Source of the DNA: Peribacillus glennii | Lineage (GTDB): Bacteria; Bacillota; Bacilli; Bacillales; DSM-1321 | Reading direction: 5' to 3' | Assembly (NCBI RefSeq): GCF_003429105.1 | Contig: NZ_QVTD01000023.1 | Location: forward strand, 1 to 32,837 | DNA length: 32,837 bases | The notes under the pieces: model-generated | What the model was told of the DNA's origin: nothing | Database searches by the model: none | The model's input: only the letters and a program-made list of their open reading frames with translations | Translations under genes and position numbers: made by a program | In this document: positions 24,944 to 32,791 of the stretch, piece by piece | How positions within the stretch are numbered: the stretch's first letter is position 1 | How the letters are laid out: every line of letters begins with the position of its first letter

Positions 24944-25555
24944 ATGCTGACGATTTATTTAACAAGGCACGGCCAGACAGAATGGAACGTGGAGGGACGC
25001 ATGCAGGGATGGGGCAATGGAGAATTGACGGAAAAAGGGATCAATGACGCCATTGCACTAGGTCAAAGGCTAAAAGATATCCCCATAGACACCATCTATT
25101 CTAGTACCAGCAAAAGGGCGTTTCAAACTGCGGATTTAATAAAAGGAGAACGTAACATCCCCATAGTAAAAGATGATCTATTCAGGGAAATGTCTTTTGG
25201 CGACTGGGAGGGAAGAATCCGGCAGGAAATTGAAAAAGAGTATACAGAAGAGTTTAAAGTGTTCTGGGAAACTCCGCATCTATACAACCGAAATAGCGGG
25301 GAATTATTCTCCCATGTATTGGAGCGGGCCCAAACATCATTTGAGAAGATAATCGGGGATCACCGGACTGGCACCGTGCTCGTCGTGACCCACTCGATAT
25401 TCTTAAGGGTATTACTTTCTTATATAAAGAATTTACCCCTGGACAAGTTGTTCAACCAAAACGCTCCCGGAAATACAAGTTTGACTAAGATCATGATTAA
25501 AGACAGACAACTGGAGATTATCTTTGAAGGGGATATGTCGCACCTGCAAGGCTGA
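24944..25555 (+). CDS. Histidine phosphatase family protein (phosphoglycerate mutase-like)
   Basis: A 203-residue member of the RHG phosphatase superfamily, similar to the PhoE/GpmB type rather than the glycolytic mutase. The catalytic motif is LTRHGQTEWN (His9). Next come the phosphate pocket arginine in SSTSKRAFQTAD, the acid/base glutamate in FREMSFGDWEG, and the second histidine in VVTHSIFLR. The substrate cannot be told from sequence; broad-specificity phosphatase is the safest description. AAGGAG lies before ATG at 24944, and the 132-bp structured element ends 64 bases upstream. Confidence 0.9.
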   Translation: MLTIYLTRHGQTEWNVEGRMQGWGNGELTEKGINDAIALGQRLKDIPIDTIYSSTSKRAFQTADLIKGERNIPIVKDDLFREMSFGDWEGRIRQEIEKEYTEEFKVFWETPHLYNRNSGELFSHVLERAQTSFEKIIGDHRTGTVLVVTHSIFLRVLLSYIKNLPLDKLFNQNAPGNTSLTKIMIKDRQLEIIFEGDMSHLQG

Positions 25556-25667
25556 AAATTAAGTACATAAGGCTACAATCGAGCATGCAAGGCACTTTTG
25601 TTAATGAAAAAGCAATCTCTCCAATTATGAGCGATGGACACATTTGATCACTCATCAAACAACCACA

Positions 25668-25698
25668 AAAACCAGAGTGAAGATTCCACTCTGGTTTT
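25668..25698. terminator. Bidirectional terminator between convergent genes
   Basis: A perfect 12-bp inverted repeat AAAACCAGAGTG / CACTCTGGTTTT with a 7-base loop. It can serve the phosphatase gene on the plus strand and gltT on the minus strand. Confidence 0.9.
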
Positions 25699-25703
25699 CA
25701 TCT

Positions 25704-26960
25704 TTAACTTATGTTTTCCGCAGCCTGTGGCGCTTTTTCCGACTGGAATTTACCTTCCCATTTTGCGATAACAATCGCAGCCAATGAGTTTCCGACAACA
25801 TTCACAGCCGTGCGGGCCATATCGAGAATACGGTCGATGCCGGCAATGAAAGCCAATCCTTCAACCGGGATTCCCACTGTTCCAAGAGTTGCAAGAAGGA
25901 CAACGAAGGATACCCCTGGTACACCGGCAATTCCTTTAGAAGTTACCATCAAAACAAGCACCAAAGATACTTGATCCGCAATGCTCATATCAATTCCGTA
26001 CATTTGTGCGATAAAAACAGCGGCCAGGGCCTGGTATAGAGTCGATCCGTCAAGATTAAAGGAGTAACCTGTCGGGACAACGAAAGAAGCGATGTGCTTT
26101 GGAACACCAAGCTTCTCCACCTTCTCCATAATCTTTGGAAGCACTGTTTCAGAGCTGGCTGTCGAATAGGCCAAAATCAGCTCTTCTTTTAACGTTTTGA
26201 TTAATGTAAACAGGTTAAATCCGACGATTTTTGCGACTAATCCCAGGACAACGACGATAAAGAATATCATTGTACCGTAAACGGACAATACAAGCTTGCC
26301 AAGCGGAATCAACGACTCGATTCCGAATTTGGAAACCGTAACCCCGATTAACGCGAAAACACCGAATGGCGCAAATTTCATGATTTGGTTCGTAACATAA
26401 AACATCGCATCCGCGATTCCCTGGAAGAAAGCAAGGACCGGCTTTCCTTTTTCCCCAATTGCGGAAATCCCCAATCCCAGGACTAAAGAAAAGAAGATAA
26501 TCGCAAGCATATTCCCCTCAGCCATAGCGGCAATCGGGTTGGTTGGAACGATATTCACGAACGTTTCTACCATGGAATGACTTTCCTGCTGTTCCGCAGT
26601 ATCTACGTAACTATTAATATCCGTTTTATTCAGCTTGTCCATGTCGACCCCGGCACCCGGCTGAAACACGTTAGCTGCTACTAAGCCGACTAGAATGGCA
26701 ATTGTCGTGATAATTTCAAAATATAATAACGTTTTCCCGCCTACTTTTCCAAGCTGCTTGATGTCACCTGTACCGGCAACGGCAATAACGATCGTGGAAA
26801 TGACGATTGGCACCACAATCATTTTAATTAAACGGAGAAAAATATCTCCGATTGGCTGTAAGTACGTGGTTACCTGCGGGTTTCCAAAAAAGATGGCTCC
26901 TACAATAACCCCAAGCACCAGGCCGATAAAGATCTGCCAGGCTAATCCTATTTTCTTCAT
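25704..26960 (-). CDS. gltT: GltT-type proton/sodium-glutamate/aspartate symporter
   Basis: A membrane transporter of 418 residues of the dicarboxylate/amino acid:cation symporter family, closest from memory to B. subtilis GltT. Landmarks are LQPIGDIFLRLIKMIVVPIV in the first third, the re-entrant loop AYSTASSETVLPKIM, then GYSFNLDGSTLYQALA, the second loop TSKGIAGVPGVSFV and the substrate/cation site IDRILDMARTAVNVVGNSLA. GltT takes up glutamate and aspartate. The gene lies behind a long leader with a c-di-AMP riboswitch and terminator (27041-27229), so its expression should fall when c-di-AMP is high. It ends at a bidirectional terminator. Confidence 0.92.
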   Translation of the reverse strand: MKKIGLAWQIFIGLVLGVIVGAIFFGNPQVTTYLQPIGDIFLRLIKMIVVPIVISTIVIAVAGTGDIKQLGKVGGKTLLYFEIITTIAILVGLVAANVFQPGAGVDMDKLNKTDINSYVDTAEQQESHSMVETFVNIVPTNPIAAMAEGNMLAIIFFSLVLGLGISAIGEKGKPVLAFFQGIADAMFYVTNQIMKFAPFGVFALIGVTVSKFGIESLIPLGKLVLSVYGTMIFFIVVVLGLVAKIVGFNLFTLIKTLKEELILAYSTASSETVLPKIMEKVEKLGVPKHIASFVVPTGYSFNLDGSTLYQALAAVFIAQMYGIDMSIADQVSLVLVLMVTSKGIAGVPGVSFVVLLATLGTVGIPVEGLAFIAGIDRILDMARTAVNVVGNSLAAIVIAKWEGKFQSEKAPQAAENIS

Positions 26961-27040
26961 CTACATCCTCACCTTCTGTAATATTCTATGCTGAAAAAAC
27001 ATTTGTCTCGGCAAGGGAAACAACAAGATGTTTTCTTTGC

Positions 27041-27069
27041 GCAAAAAAAAGACACAAGCGATGTCTTTT
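27041..27069 (-). terminator. Riboswitch-controlled terminator in the gltT leader
   Basis: On the minus strand AAAAGACA pairs with TGTCTTTT across a 7-base loop and is followed directly by more T residues. The 5' arm with the adjoining CGCT can instead pair with the 3' end of the riboswitch (AGCGTCTTT at 27100-27108), which would form an antiterminator. It lies some 80 bases before gltT. Confidence 0.82.
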
Positions 27070-27103
27070 GTGTGCGAACATATCACATACTGTTCCCTTA
27101 AAG

Positions 27104-27229
27104 ACGCTGACGAGGTTAGCTGTCGGGTTAGGACCAGGAAACACTTTGCCCTTTCAAAATGAATTCACCCCTAGTGGAAATGAATATTCCACAAAATGGT
27201 TCCCCCGTTCTTTTGTTAAGATTAAGCGA
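27104..27229 (-). promoter_or_regulatory. Cyclic di-AMP riboswitch (ydaO-yuaA class) controlling gltT
   Basis: Read on the minus strand this segment has the conserved blocks of the ydaO class in order: CGCTTAATC at the 5' end, then GGGGGAACCA, a hairpin with a variable loop, GGGGTGAATT, AAAGGGC, CCTGGTCCT and the highly conserved 3' block AACCCGACAGCTAACCTCG followed by AGCGTC. CGCT at the start pairs with AGCG at the end as P1. In this class c-di-AMP binding stabilises P1 and turns the gene off. The assignment is from memory of the consensus. Confidence 0.88.
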
Positions 27230-27247
27230 AAAACTTATACAATTTAA

Positions 27248-27276
27248 ATAATATATTAAAAAAGTAAATCTGTAAA
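27248..27276 (-). promoter_or_regulatory. Candidate sigma-A promoter of the gltT leader
   Basis: On the minus strand TTTACA (27271-27276), a 17-base spacer and TATTAT (27248-27253). Transcription would start near 27241, about 12 bases before the riboswitch. Confidence 0.55.
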
Positions 27277-27344
27277 TGACTTTGCTGCTATGAAAATATT
27301 AGAAAGTGCATTTCTAACATGATTTAAACAAATAAACAAATGAA

Positions 27345-27378
27345 AACAAAAGACTCCCTCTTAAATTCAAAGGGAGTC
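27345..27378 (-). terminator. Terminator of the membrane-fusion protein gene
   Basis: On the minus strand GACTCCCT pairs with AGGGAGTC across an 11-base loop and is followed by TTTTGTTTTC, about 50 bases after the stop. Confidence 0.85.
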
Positions 27379-27425
27379 CTTCATGAATAGGCAAAGGGCT
27401 CAGGGGCCCAAATTACAGCATTTAT

Positions 27426-28670
27426 TTACTGTTCCAACAGTCCCACAAGGATATACCGAAATTTTTCACTGTTTGGCATTTTTTTAAATACAGATTTGCT
27501 GGCTTCCTGTGTATCCAGCGGTGTTATAAACCGAGACTGGCTGAATCCGGTATGATCGGGTGACCGGACAATGACATCCCCTTGCTTCACACCTTTTGCC
27601 ACTTCACGTTTGCCTGCAAAGCCCAACCCTTTATCTATGGATTGCATTTGCATATAGCCTTTTGCCGTTAATCGGTAGATGAAGGGTTTGCCCTTTTTTT
27701 TCCGTATTGCAGTTTCTGGAATCGCCGGTACCCCTTTTGCTTCCCTTGTAATGACAGTGATCGCTACTTTGGAGCCTTTCACTAGTTTGGATGATTCCTT
27801 TTCCATAGCAGCCTTGTATTCATATGTACCACCCATTTTGACATCAGGTTCTTCTTCAGGAATGGTATTAATCTGTTCAATCGTACCGTTTAGTGGTTTC
27901 TTTAAGTCGGGTGAGGTGATTTTTATTTTCATGCCCGGCTTTGCTTGCTTCAGTTGTTTTTCATTAAAAAATCCTTCGATATCCGATTCTTTGGAAGCAA
28001 TGGTAATGATTGGATCACCAAGGCTGTAATCCACTTCTTTGACGAACCCTTCTGACTCACTGGCAACAGTAGCTGTACCCCCCGCGTGGATATTGCTTAA
28101 CTGTGTATCCAGTTTCGTGATCTGTTCCTCCAGTTTGCCCTTCTCCATCTCCTGCTTATAAATCTCCTGCTTGATTGTGCTTTTGATTACACCGGATGCT
28201 GCATCTGCAAGATCAGGCTGGGCTTCCAGTCCTGTATCCGACGAAGTTGAAGATGAGGCATCCGTTATGGTCGGTTGATAACTTTCCAGCTTGGCGATAT
28301 ATTCGTCAATCCCGGCAATTTCTCCCTCCACTTGGATTTTTTGAGCTTCCATTGCTGTCCGCAAAGCATCCAGCTCTGGAGTAGCATATTCAAATAATGG
28401 AGTTCCCGCTGAAACTTCATCCCCTTCACGGACGAGGAATTTCTGAAACTCGTTATTTTCCTTGCCATAATAAATGGGGGACTCCTCTTTGGGCGTAACG
28501 ACCCCTTTTGATTGAAAGGTTTCGACAATGTCTCCCCTTTTTACTTCCATCCATTCATTTACATAAGCCGTCCTTGCGACCTTGCTGTTATCTTTAACGG
28601 TTAAATAAATGTTAACGGCGACAAAAGCCGCAGCCATAATGATGATAGAGTAGAACTTCCACCTATTCAT
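27426..28670 (-). CDS. Membrane-fusion / periplasmic adaptor-like protein (YknX-like)
   Basis: A 414-residue protein with one N-terminal membrane anchor (SIIIMAAAFVAVNIYLTV) and the HlyD/RND adaptor layout. A lipoyl-like half (FLVREGDEVSAGTPLFEY) is followed by a coiled-coil hairpin (about residues 105-190) interrupted by a Ser/Thr-rich segment, the second lipoyl half (VASESEGFVKEVDYSLGDP), a beta-barrel domain and a C-terminal membrane-proximal domain. In B. subtilis YknX works with YknY (ATPase), YknZ (permease) and YknW. Here only a membrane protein gene precedes it and a terminator follows, so the ABC partners are missing locally. ATG at 28670 follows GGGGGTG. Confidence 0.85.
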   Translation of the reverse strand: MNRWKFYSIIIMAAAFVAVNIYLTVKDNSKVARTAYVNEWMEVKRGDIVETFQSKGVVTPKEESPIYYGKENNEFQKFLVREGDEVSAGTPLFEYATPELDALRTAMEAQKIQVEGEIAGIDEYIAKLESYQPTITDASSSTSSDTGLEAQPDLADAASGVIKSTIKQEIYKQEMEKGKLEEQITKLDTQLSNIHAGGTATVASESEGFVKEVDYSLGDPIITIASKESDIEGFFNEKQLKQAKPGMKIKITSPDLKKPLNGTIEQINTIPEEEPDVKMGGTYEYKAAMEKESSKLVKGSKVAITVITREAKGVPAIPETAIRKKKGKPFIYRLTAKGYMQMQSIDKGLGFAGKREVAKGVKQGDVIVRSPDHTGFSQSRFITPLDTQEASKSVFKKMPNSEKFRYILVGLLEQ

Positions 28671-28683
28671 GCTGCGCACCCCC

Positions 28684-29346
28684 TTAGAAAAAAACACTGA
28701 CTGTTATGTAAGATAAGAAAGCCTGCACGAGCCATGCAACCAAATAAACCAGGATAATAGCGGATAGAATCAGGTATTTATTCACTTCAGAGAGATCTTT
28801 CAAATAATAATATTGCAGGCAAATGGCAGCCAACTGAAAAATTGTGATCTCTCCAAAAAAATGAACAAAAAACTCATTCGACATGACCTGCTGGCTGAGG
28901 ACACCAAGCGAGAATGGATTGGAATCCTGATTGATATCCAGCAGAACAAAAAATGGAATCGATAAGGCCTTTTCAAACAGAGCCACCGCCATGGCAAACA
29001 TTTGGATGATTACGATCCTCATATACTCAGTATCTATTAATGTCCAAAAGAATAAGGAGGCCAAAAACAAAAACACACAAGGAAATAAAATGCCTGCTGC
29101 CAATTCCCCTATAACTATCAGAAGTTTTTTCGTTTCAAACGCCGCGCCATTTAACTCTGTTACTTCCCTTGAAATGGACTCGGAGCCAATACCAAAATAA
29201 GCGCTGATTCCGAATATAAATATGCTAACAACATATAGTAAGAGCAGTTTCAGCCCGAAACCCACCACTTCTTCTGCCTGTTTGAGCCGGTATTTGCTCT
29301 CACCCGGAAAGAATACGCCGTTTAGCAATTGAACTCGATAAGTCAT
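28684..29346 (-). CDS. Polytopic membrane protein, Yip1/YknW-like
   Basis: A 220-residue protein with about five hydrophobic segments, including LKLLLLYVVSIFIFGISAYF, ELAAGILFPCVFLFLASLFF and YLILSAIILVYLVAWLVQAF. The N-terminal amphipathic stretch before the first helix and the overall layout suggest the Yip1 superfamily, to which YknW belongs, but no single motif proves it. It lies 13 bases upstream of the adaptor gene and surely forms an operon with it. The ribosome site GGGGGAG precedes ATG at 29346. Confidence 0.78.
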   Translation of the reverse strand: MTYRVQLLNGVFFPGESKYRLKQAEEVVGFGLKLLLLYVVSIFIFGISAYFGIGSESISREVTELNGAAFETKKLLIVIGELAAGILFPCVFLFLASLFFWTLIDTEYMRIVIIQMFAMAVALFEKALSIPFFVLLDINQDSNPFSLGVLSQQVMSNEFFVHFFGEITIFQLAAICLQYYYLKDLSEVNKYLILSAIILVYLVAWLVQAFLSYITVSVFF

Positions 29347-29438
29347 GTTTGCTCCCCCGTGGAATAAAAAATTATCGGATACCTTATTTTATCGTAATTT
29401 GACTGAGTGTGCATAATGAATGTCAAATCTTTACACAT

Positions 29439-29470
29439 AAAAAAAACGGCCCCTGTTCCCAAGAAGCCGT
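29439..29470 (-). terminator. Terminator left after a decayed operon
   Basis: On the minus strand ACGGC and GCCGT close a hairpin with a 15-base loop, followed by eight T residues. It would end transcripts from the region to its right, where only gene remnants remain. Confidence 0.55.
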
Positions 29471-29488
29471 GAGTGAAACGGAAGCAGG

Positions 29489-29671
29489 CTATTTTCCATT
29501 ATAAGACACAGCGGAAGCCGTTCTTATAAATATCCATGAAACGATAAATAAACACATTGCCAATCCGAAGAATAATCCATAAAATTTCCATTGCATCAAA
29601 TTTGTATACGATTCGATCCATTCGAATAAGAATGTGCGGATGGGCGGCAGCACAGCTGGGACATTCAACAA
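29489..29671 (-). pseudogene. Membrane protein fragment, possible ABC permease remnant
   Basis: A 60-codon frame with one hydrophobic helix (FYGLFFGLAMCLFIVSWIFI), a TTG start without a good ribosome site and a terminator after it. It lies where the permease of a ytr-like operon would be expected, beside GntR and ATPase remnants. It has no motif that proves this; a small membrane protein is the alternative. Confidence 0.35.
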
Positions 29672-29754
29672 AACAATTGATTATTGGCGGCTTTTTTTAT
29701 GGGCATTTTCACTTTTTTACAAAATATGTACTATAGAAATAAGGAGATATATAG

Positions 29755-29786
29755 TTAGTTACATAAGTAATGAACCGCATAACTAA
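29755..29786 (+). promoter_or_regulatory. Possible operator of the GntR remnant
   Basis: The perfect inverted repeat TTAGTTA / TAACTAA with an 18-base spacer lies just before the ribosome site and start of the GntR-family remnant, where YtrA-type repressors bind. Confidence 0.35.
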
Positions 29787-29801
29787 GTAAGGGGGTGCAA
29801 C

Positions 29802-29885
29802 ATGAAATTCAATCTTGATGGCGACCGCCCAATTTTTTAGCAAATCGCGGAACAAATAGAGAATCAGATCATTAATGGTAAAGTG
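29802..29885 (+). pseudogene. Truncated GntR (YtrA-type) transcriptional regulator
   Basis: A good ribosome site (AAGGGGGTG) leads to ATG and the reading MKFNLDGDRPIF, then TAG at codon 13 and QIAEQIENQIINGKV, then TGA. This is the start of the winged-helix domain of YtrA-type GntR regulators, where the stop replaces an expected CAG (Gln). The rest of the gene is gone. Such regulators normally head an ABC-transporter operon. Confidence 0.78.
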
Positions 29886-29989
29886 TGAAGCTGAAAAATT
29901 AAGTATTGAAATACCTGATTTAATTGACATGATAAAGAGATGATATTGAGCGGTGTTGTGATCCCATAGAGGATAAAACAAGGAGCAGA

Positions 29990-30198
29990 TATAAACATCT
30001 ATAAAATGGGTGGAAAAGAATAAACGTTCTTGGCTTTTCACTGTACTCTCCAACAAGCAATTCGTAGAAACGCTTCCTTGCGGCGGCGTCCAGCCCGATA
30101 TAAGGTTCATCAAATATGGTGACGGGCTTTGCTGCCATAGATACATTCACTGCTTTAATCCCGCTGAAATTGGGCAAATGGCTACGGGTTTTCATCAA
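29990..30198 (-). pseudogene. ABC-transporter ATPase fragment
   Basis: The minus strand encodes a decayed signature region (FSGIKAVNVSMAAKP, from an expected SGG-x-RV-x-ALAAKP pattern with deletions), then a clear Walker B and D-loop segment TIFDEPYIGLDAAARKRFYE. After EKPRTFI a shift of one base in a T run breaks the frame; the next frame continues STHFID, the expected H-loop. The Walker A half is missing. It lies opposite in strand to the GntR remnant, so the old operon was also rearranged. Confidence 0.85.
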
Positions 30199-30313
30199 AA
30201 GGATTGGACGTTATAGTGCATCGAAGGATTTCTAAACTCCACACAGTTAACCGCATATTATTCGGATTTGAACGAGCATCACGGAAGCACAGACATTAGT
30301 TGAAAAAGAAGAT

Positions 30314-30339
30314 AAAAAAAGGAGCGCGGCATGCGCTCC
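30314..30339 (-). terminator. Terminator of the tyrosine recombinase gene
   Basis: A perfect stem GGAGCGC / GCGCTCC with a 5-base loop, followed on the minus strand by seven T residues, 13 bases after the stop. Confidence 0.88.
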
Positions 30340-30352
30340 CTTTTTCCCATCT

Positions 30353-31201
30353 TTATTTTGAAAAAGCCTTTTCAATAGCATCATCAAGGTTAATAGAATG
30401 TTCTGCCAAATACCGTTTTGTTACATTTAAATCCTTATGGCCCGCTAACCGGGATACAGTCTGGATGTCCACGCCGCGATCGATAAGCTGTTTGCAAAAA
30501 GTATGCCGGAGCTTATGTGGATGGACATTATACTTTCTCAGCATATATTGGACAGACCGCGGCGTAATTCGCTGATTGTAACTGGATATAAAGAGCACTT
30601 CTGTTTTCTCTTTCATGGAACTTTTATAGTTTTCAATGTGAATGCACGCATCTTGGGAGAGAGGCACCATCCTGTCCACTTCCCCTTTTGAATTGCGGAC
30701 ATTAATATATTTTCGTTCATCTTTGATAACAATATCGCTGCAATTCAAATCGCATAATTCTGACACGCGGATTCCTGTATGCAATAAGATATATACGATG
30801 GCAATATTTCGTAAATTCCCGTCCCCTTCGACTTCTTTTAATAAGGCATCCCGCTCCGGCGCATCAAGCGTCTCAGGCACCCCTTGCTTTTGCGGCTTTG
30901 CTTTTCGGTCAATATTTAATAATAGCTGGGGAGTCCCCAAAAATTTAAAAAACATACTTAATGCCACAAAATGCTTCTCAATCGTGCCTGCGCTTTTATT
31001 CGAATAGTCCAGGTGATCGAGATAGGCTTGTACATGTTGAGATCCTGTTTCTTCCAAATCCAGGCCGCTCCATTCACTGAACTTTGAAAGAACCCCTGTA
31101 TACGTCTTTATCGTATTCTCGGATTTATCCTGTTTCAATAGCCATTCTGAAAAAGCCTGTAAAGTCGATGATTTTACATAAGGACCGGTTTTACGCACCA
31201 A
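30353..31201 (-). CDS. Tyrosine recombinase / integrase (XerC/XerD-like)
   Basis: A 282-residue site-specific recombinase with an N-terminal SAM-like core-binding domain (about 10-95, with NTIKTYTGVLSKF) and a C-terminal catalytic domain. The catalytic residues are all present: Arg145 in HTGIRVSELCDL, Lys173 in the beta hairpin NSKGEVDR, His229-x-x-Arg232 in HPHKLRHTF, His255 in LAGHKDLN and the nucleophile Tyr264 in TKRYL. It is too short and too different in its flanks to be the housekeeping XerC or XerD. No att sites or cargo are evident. The start is TTG at 31201 behind GGAGG. It has its own terminator. Confidence 0.9.
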   Translation of the reverse strand: MVRKTGPYVKSSTLQAFSEWLLKQDKSENTIKTYTGVLSKFSEWSGLDLEETGSQHVQAYLDHLDYSNKSAGTIEKHFVALSMFFKFLGTPQLLLNIDRKAKPQKQGVPETLDAPERDALLKEVEGDGNLRNIAIVYILLHTGIRVSELCDLNCSDIVIKDERKYINVRNSKGEVDRMVPLSQDACIHIENYKSSMKEKTEVLFISSYNQRITPRSVQYMLRKYNVHPHKLRHTFCKQLIDRGVDIQTVSRLAGHKDLNVTKRYLAEHSINLDDAIEKAFSK

Positions 31202-31340
31202 CGTTTATTCCTCCCATGTAGAATGCAGGATTTATGCTAATTTTAACACAGATTAACCTGCGATACGAATAATCGTTGAGTTACACCGTTTCTTGGTTCG
31301 AGCATTGAGTTACGGCTTGAAGGATGTGCTTCATAAATGA

Positions 31341-32174
31341 TCAATGGTCCCGGCTATCAGCTGATCCCTGATTGATATTTTTCCCATAAAAGATTTCATC
31401 CATTTCCATTGTCAAACGTTCTGTAATTTCCTCCACTTCATCGGGATGGAGTTTCTCTTTTGTATAGCCAAATAAATAGTTATTTAAATCAAATTCCTTG
31501 AGTTTGCATTTCGTATGAAAAATGTTTTCCTGATACACATTTACATCGATCATATCATACAATTCTTTCATATTATCGGGAATATAGTTCTGGATCGAAT
31601 TAATGTCATGGTCGATAAATAGCTTATGACCTTTAATATCCCGGGTAAAACCGCGTACACGGTAATCCATCGTCATAATATCTGTATCAAACGAGTGGAT
31701 CAGATAATTCAGTGCTTTAAGGGGTGAAATTTCCCCGCAAGTGGACACATCAATATCTGCCCGAAATGTGCTGATTCCTTCATCAGGATGGAACTCGGGA
31801 TAAGTATGGACGGTAATGTGGCTTTTATCCAGCTGCATAACAACAGAGTCCGGCAGCGGACCCGGAGACTCGTCGTATGATTCTGCAGGAACCTCTACCA
31901 CAGGCCCCTCTGACACCAATACGGTCACGCTCGCTCCCTGTGGCACATAGTCCTGCTGGGCGATATTCAATACATGGGCCCCAATAATGTCCGCCACAGT
32001 TTTTAATATTTTAGTTAGCCTCTCTGCATTGTATTGTTCATCAATATATTCCAGATAAGCTTCGCGTTCTTCCCTGGTTTTCGTATAACAAATATCATAC
32101 ATATTAAAGCTTAATGATTTTGTGAGATTATTGAATCCATGTAATTCGATGCGCTGCTCCGGTGTCAATTTCAC
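31341..32174 (-). CDS. speD: S-adenosylmethionine decarboxylase, E. coli type
   Basis: A pyruvoyl enzyme that makes the aminopropyl donor for spermidine. It is the long class found in E. coli, with [20 protein letters not shown] at the N-terminus, the self-cleavage site [13 protein letters not shown] (the Ser becomes the pyruvoyl group), [20 protein letters not shown] and [14 protein letters not shown]. subtilis has a short, different SpeD (about 126 residues). GTG at 32174 is preferred: it lies 8 bases after AAGGGG, while ATG at 32180 is only 2 bases away. No spermidine synthase gene is nearby. Confidence 0.94.
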   Translation of the reverse strand: MKLTPEQRIELHGFNNLTKSLSFNMYDICYTKTREEREAYLEYIDEQYNAERLTKILKTVADIIGAHVLNIAQQDYVPQGASVTVLVSEGPVVEVPAESYDESPGPLPDSVVMQLDKSHITVHTYPEFHPDEGISTFRADIDVSTCGEISPLKALNYLIHSFDTDIMTMDYRVRGFTRDIKGHKLFIDHDINSIQNYIPDNMKELYDMIDVNVYQENIFHTKCKLKEFDLNNYLFGYTKEKLHPDEVEEITERLTMEMDEIFYGKNINQGSADSRDH

Positions 32175-32344
32175 AGTCATTTCCCCTTATTTATTTTCTT
32201 AAATATTTTTATGATACCCATTCTTGTCAATAAAAAACAGCCTCAGTGAAATCCCAAGAATGCCCCGTTTACTCTGTAGTTTCAATAGCTGCCATGCATC
32301 ACAAGCAGCCATTAAGAAAAACACAAGAAAAAACGCGGGACGGC

Positions 32345-32479
32345 TTACTCCTCTGGAAACCAGTTGATATACCCTACGTACAAAGGAAATGTCACCAATG
32401 TTATCAGAATTAAACCCTGTAAGACCAGGCAGAAATCGATAATAATCGATAAAATACCAATTAGAAGGCAGTTTCTATT
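32345..32479 (-). pseudogene. Possible membrane protein fragment
   Basis: In the 610-base gap between speD and the 5S gene, one minus-strand frame between two stops encodes about 44 hydrophobic residues (for example IGILSIIIDFCLVLQ and LILITLVTFPLYV) without a usable start codon. It may be a gene remnant or chance. Confidence 0.25.
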
Positions 32480-32499
32480 TTACTTATTTTTTCACCTCG

Positions 32500-32666
32500 G
32501 TCTGATCCAACCATTCTCCTCGAATATTATACGTGGAAGCTTCCTTTTTCACTTTCAGAAACTTTTGCACTCTTCTGTATAGTTGATTGCCTTTTCGCTA
32601 ACCGATTTCACAAGGATTAGTAATTAAATGGTGGATGTCTTTTTCCGTAAAATATTTTTTAGTCAT
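32500..32666 (-). pseudogene. Decayed IS3-family transposase OrfA (N-terminal remnant)
   Basis: From ATG at 32666 the minus strand reads MTKKYFTEKDIHHLITNP, then the frame breaks. The next frame continues KSVSEKAINYTEECKSF, a third gives SESEKGSF and a fourth IFEENG. In order these match the start of IS3-type OrfA helix-turn-helix proteins (pattern MTKKxFTEEEI...VKSVSxKAIxYTDEFK...ESEKGK...IFEExGFD). At least three frameshifts and loss of the rest make it a fossil. The match is from memory of the family. Confidence 0.75.
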
Positions 32667-32710
32667 TATGATTTCCCCGATGCCTTTTTTCTTATTAAGT
32701 AAAAGCATAC

Positions 32711-32763
32711 AAAAAAGCACCCTATAAAGTAGTCCTTTTTTCAAAGTGTCTACTCTATAGGGT
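32711..32763 (-). terminator. Inverted repeat after 5S rRNA, likely rrn terminator
   Basis: ACCCTATAAAGTAG (32719-32732) and CTACTCTATAGGGT (32750-32763) pair over 14 bases with one mismatch. On the minus strand the hairpin is followed by GCTTTTTTG. It lies about 30 bases after the 5S gene. It also sits directly before the IS3 remnant, so it could have come in with that element. Confidence 0.65.
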
Positions 32764-32791
32764 ACATTTTAGTCCGTCTGGTCTTCTTTTT

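Noticed and set aside
29709..30146. A 145-codon minus-strand frame
   Set aside because: It joins the frameshifted tail of the ABC ATPase fragment to antisense sequence of the GntR stub. It is a product of decay, not a gene.
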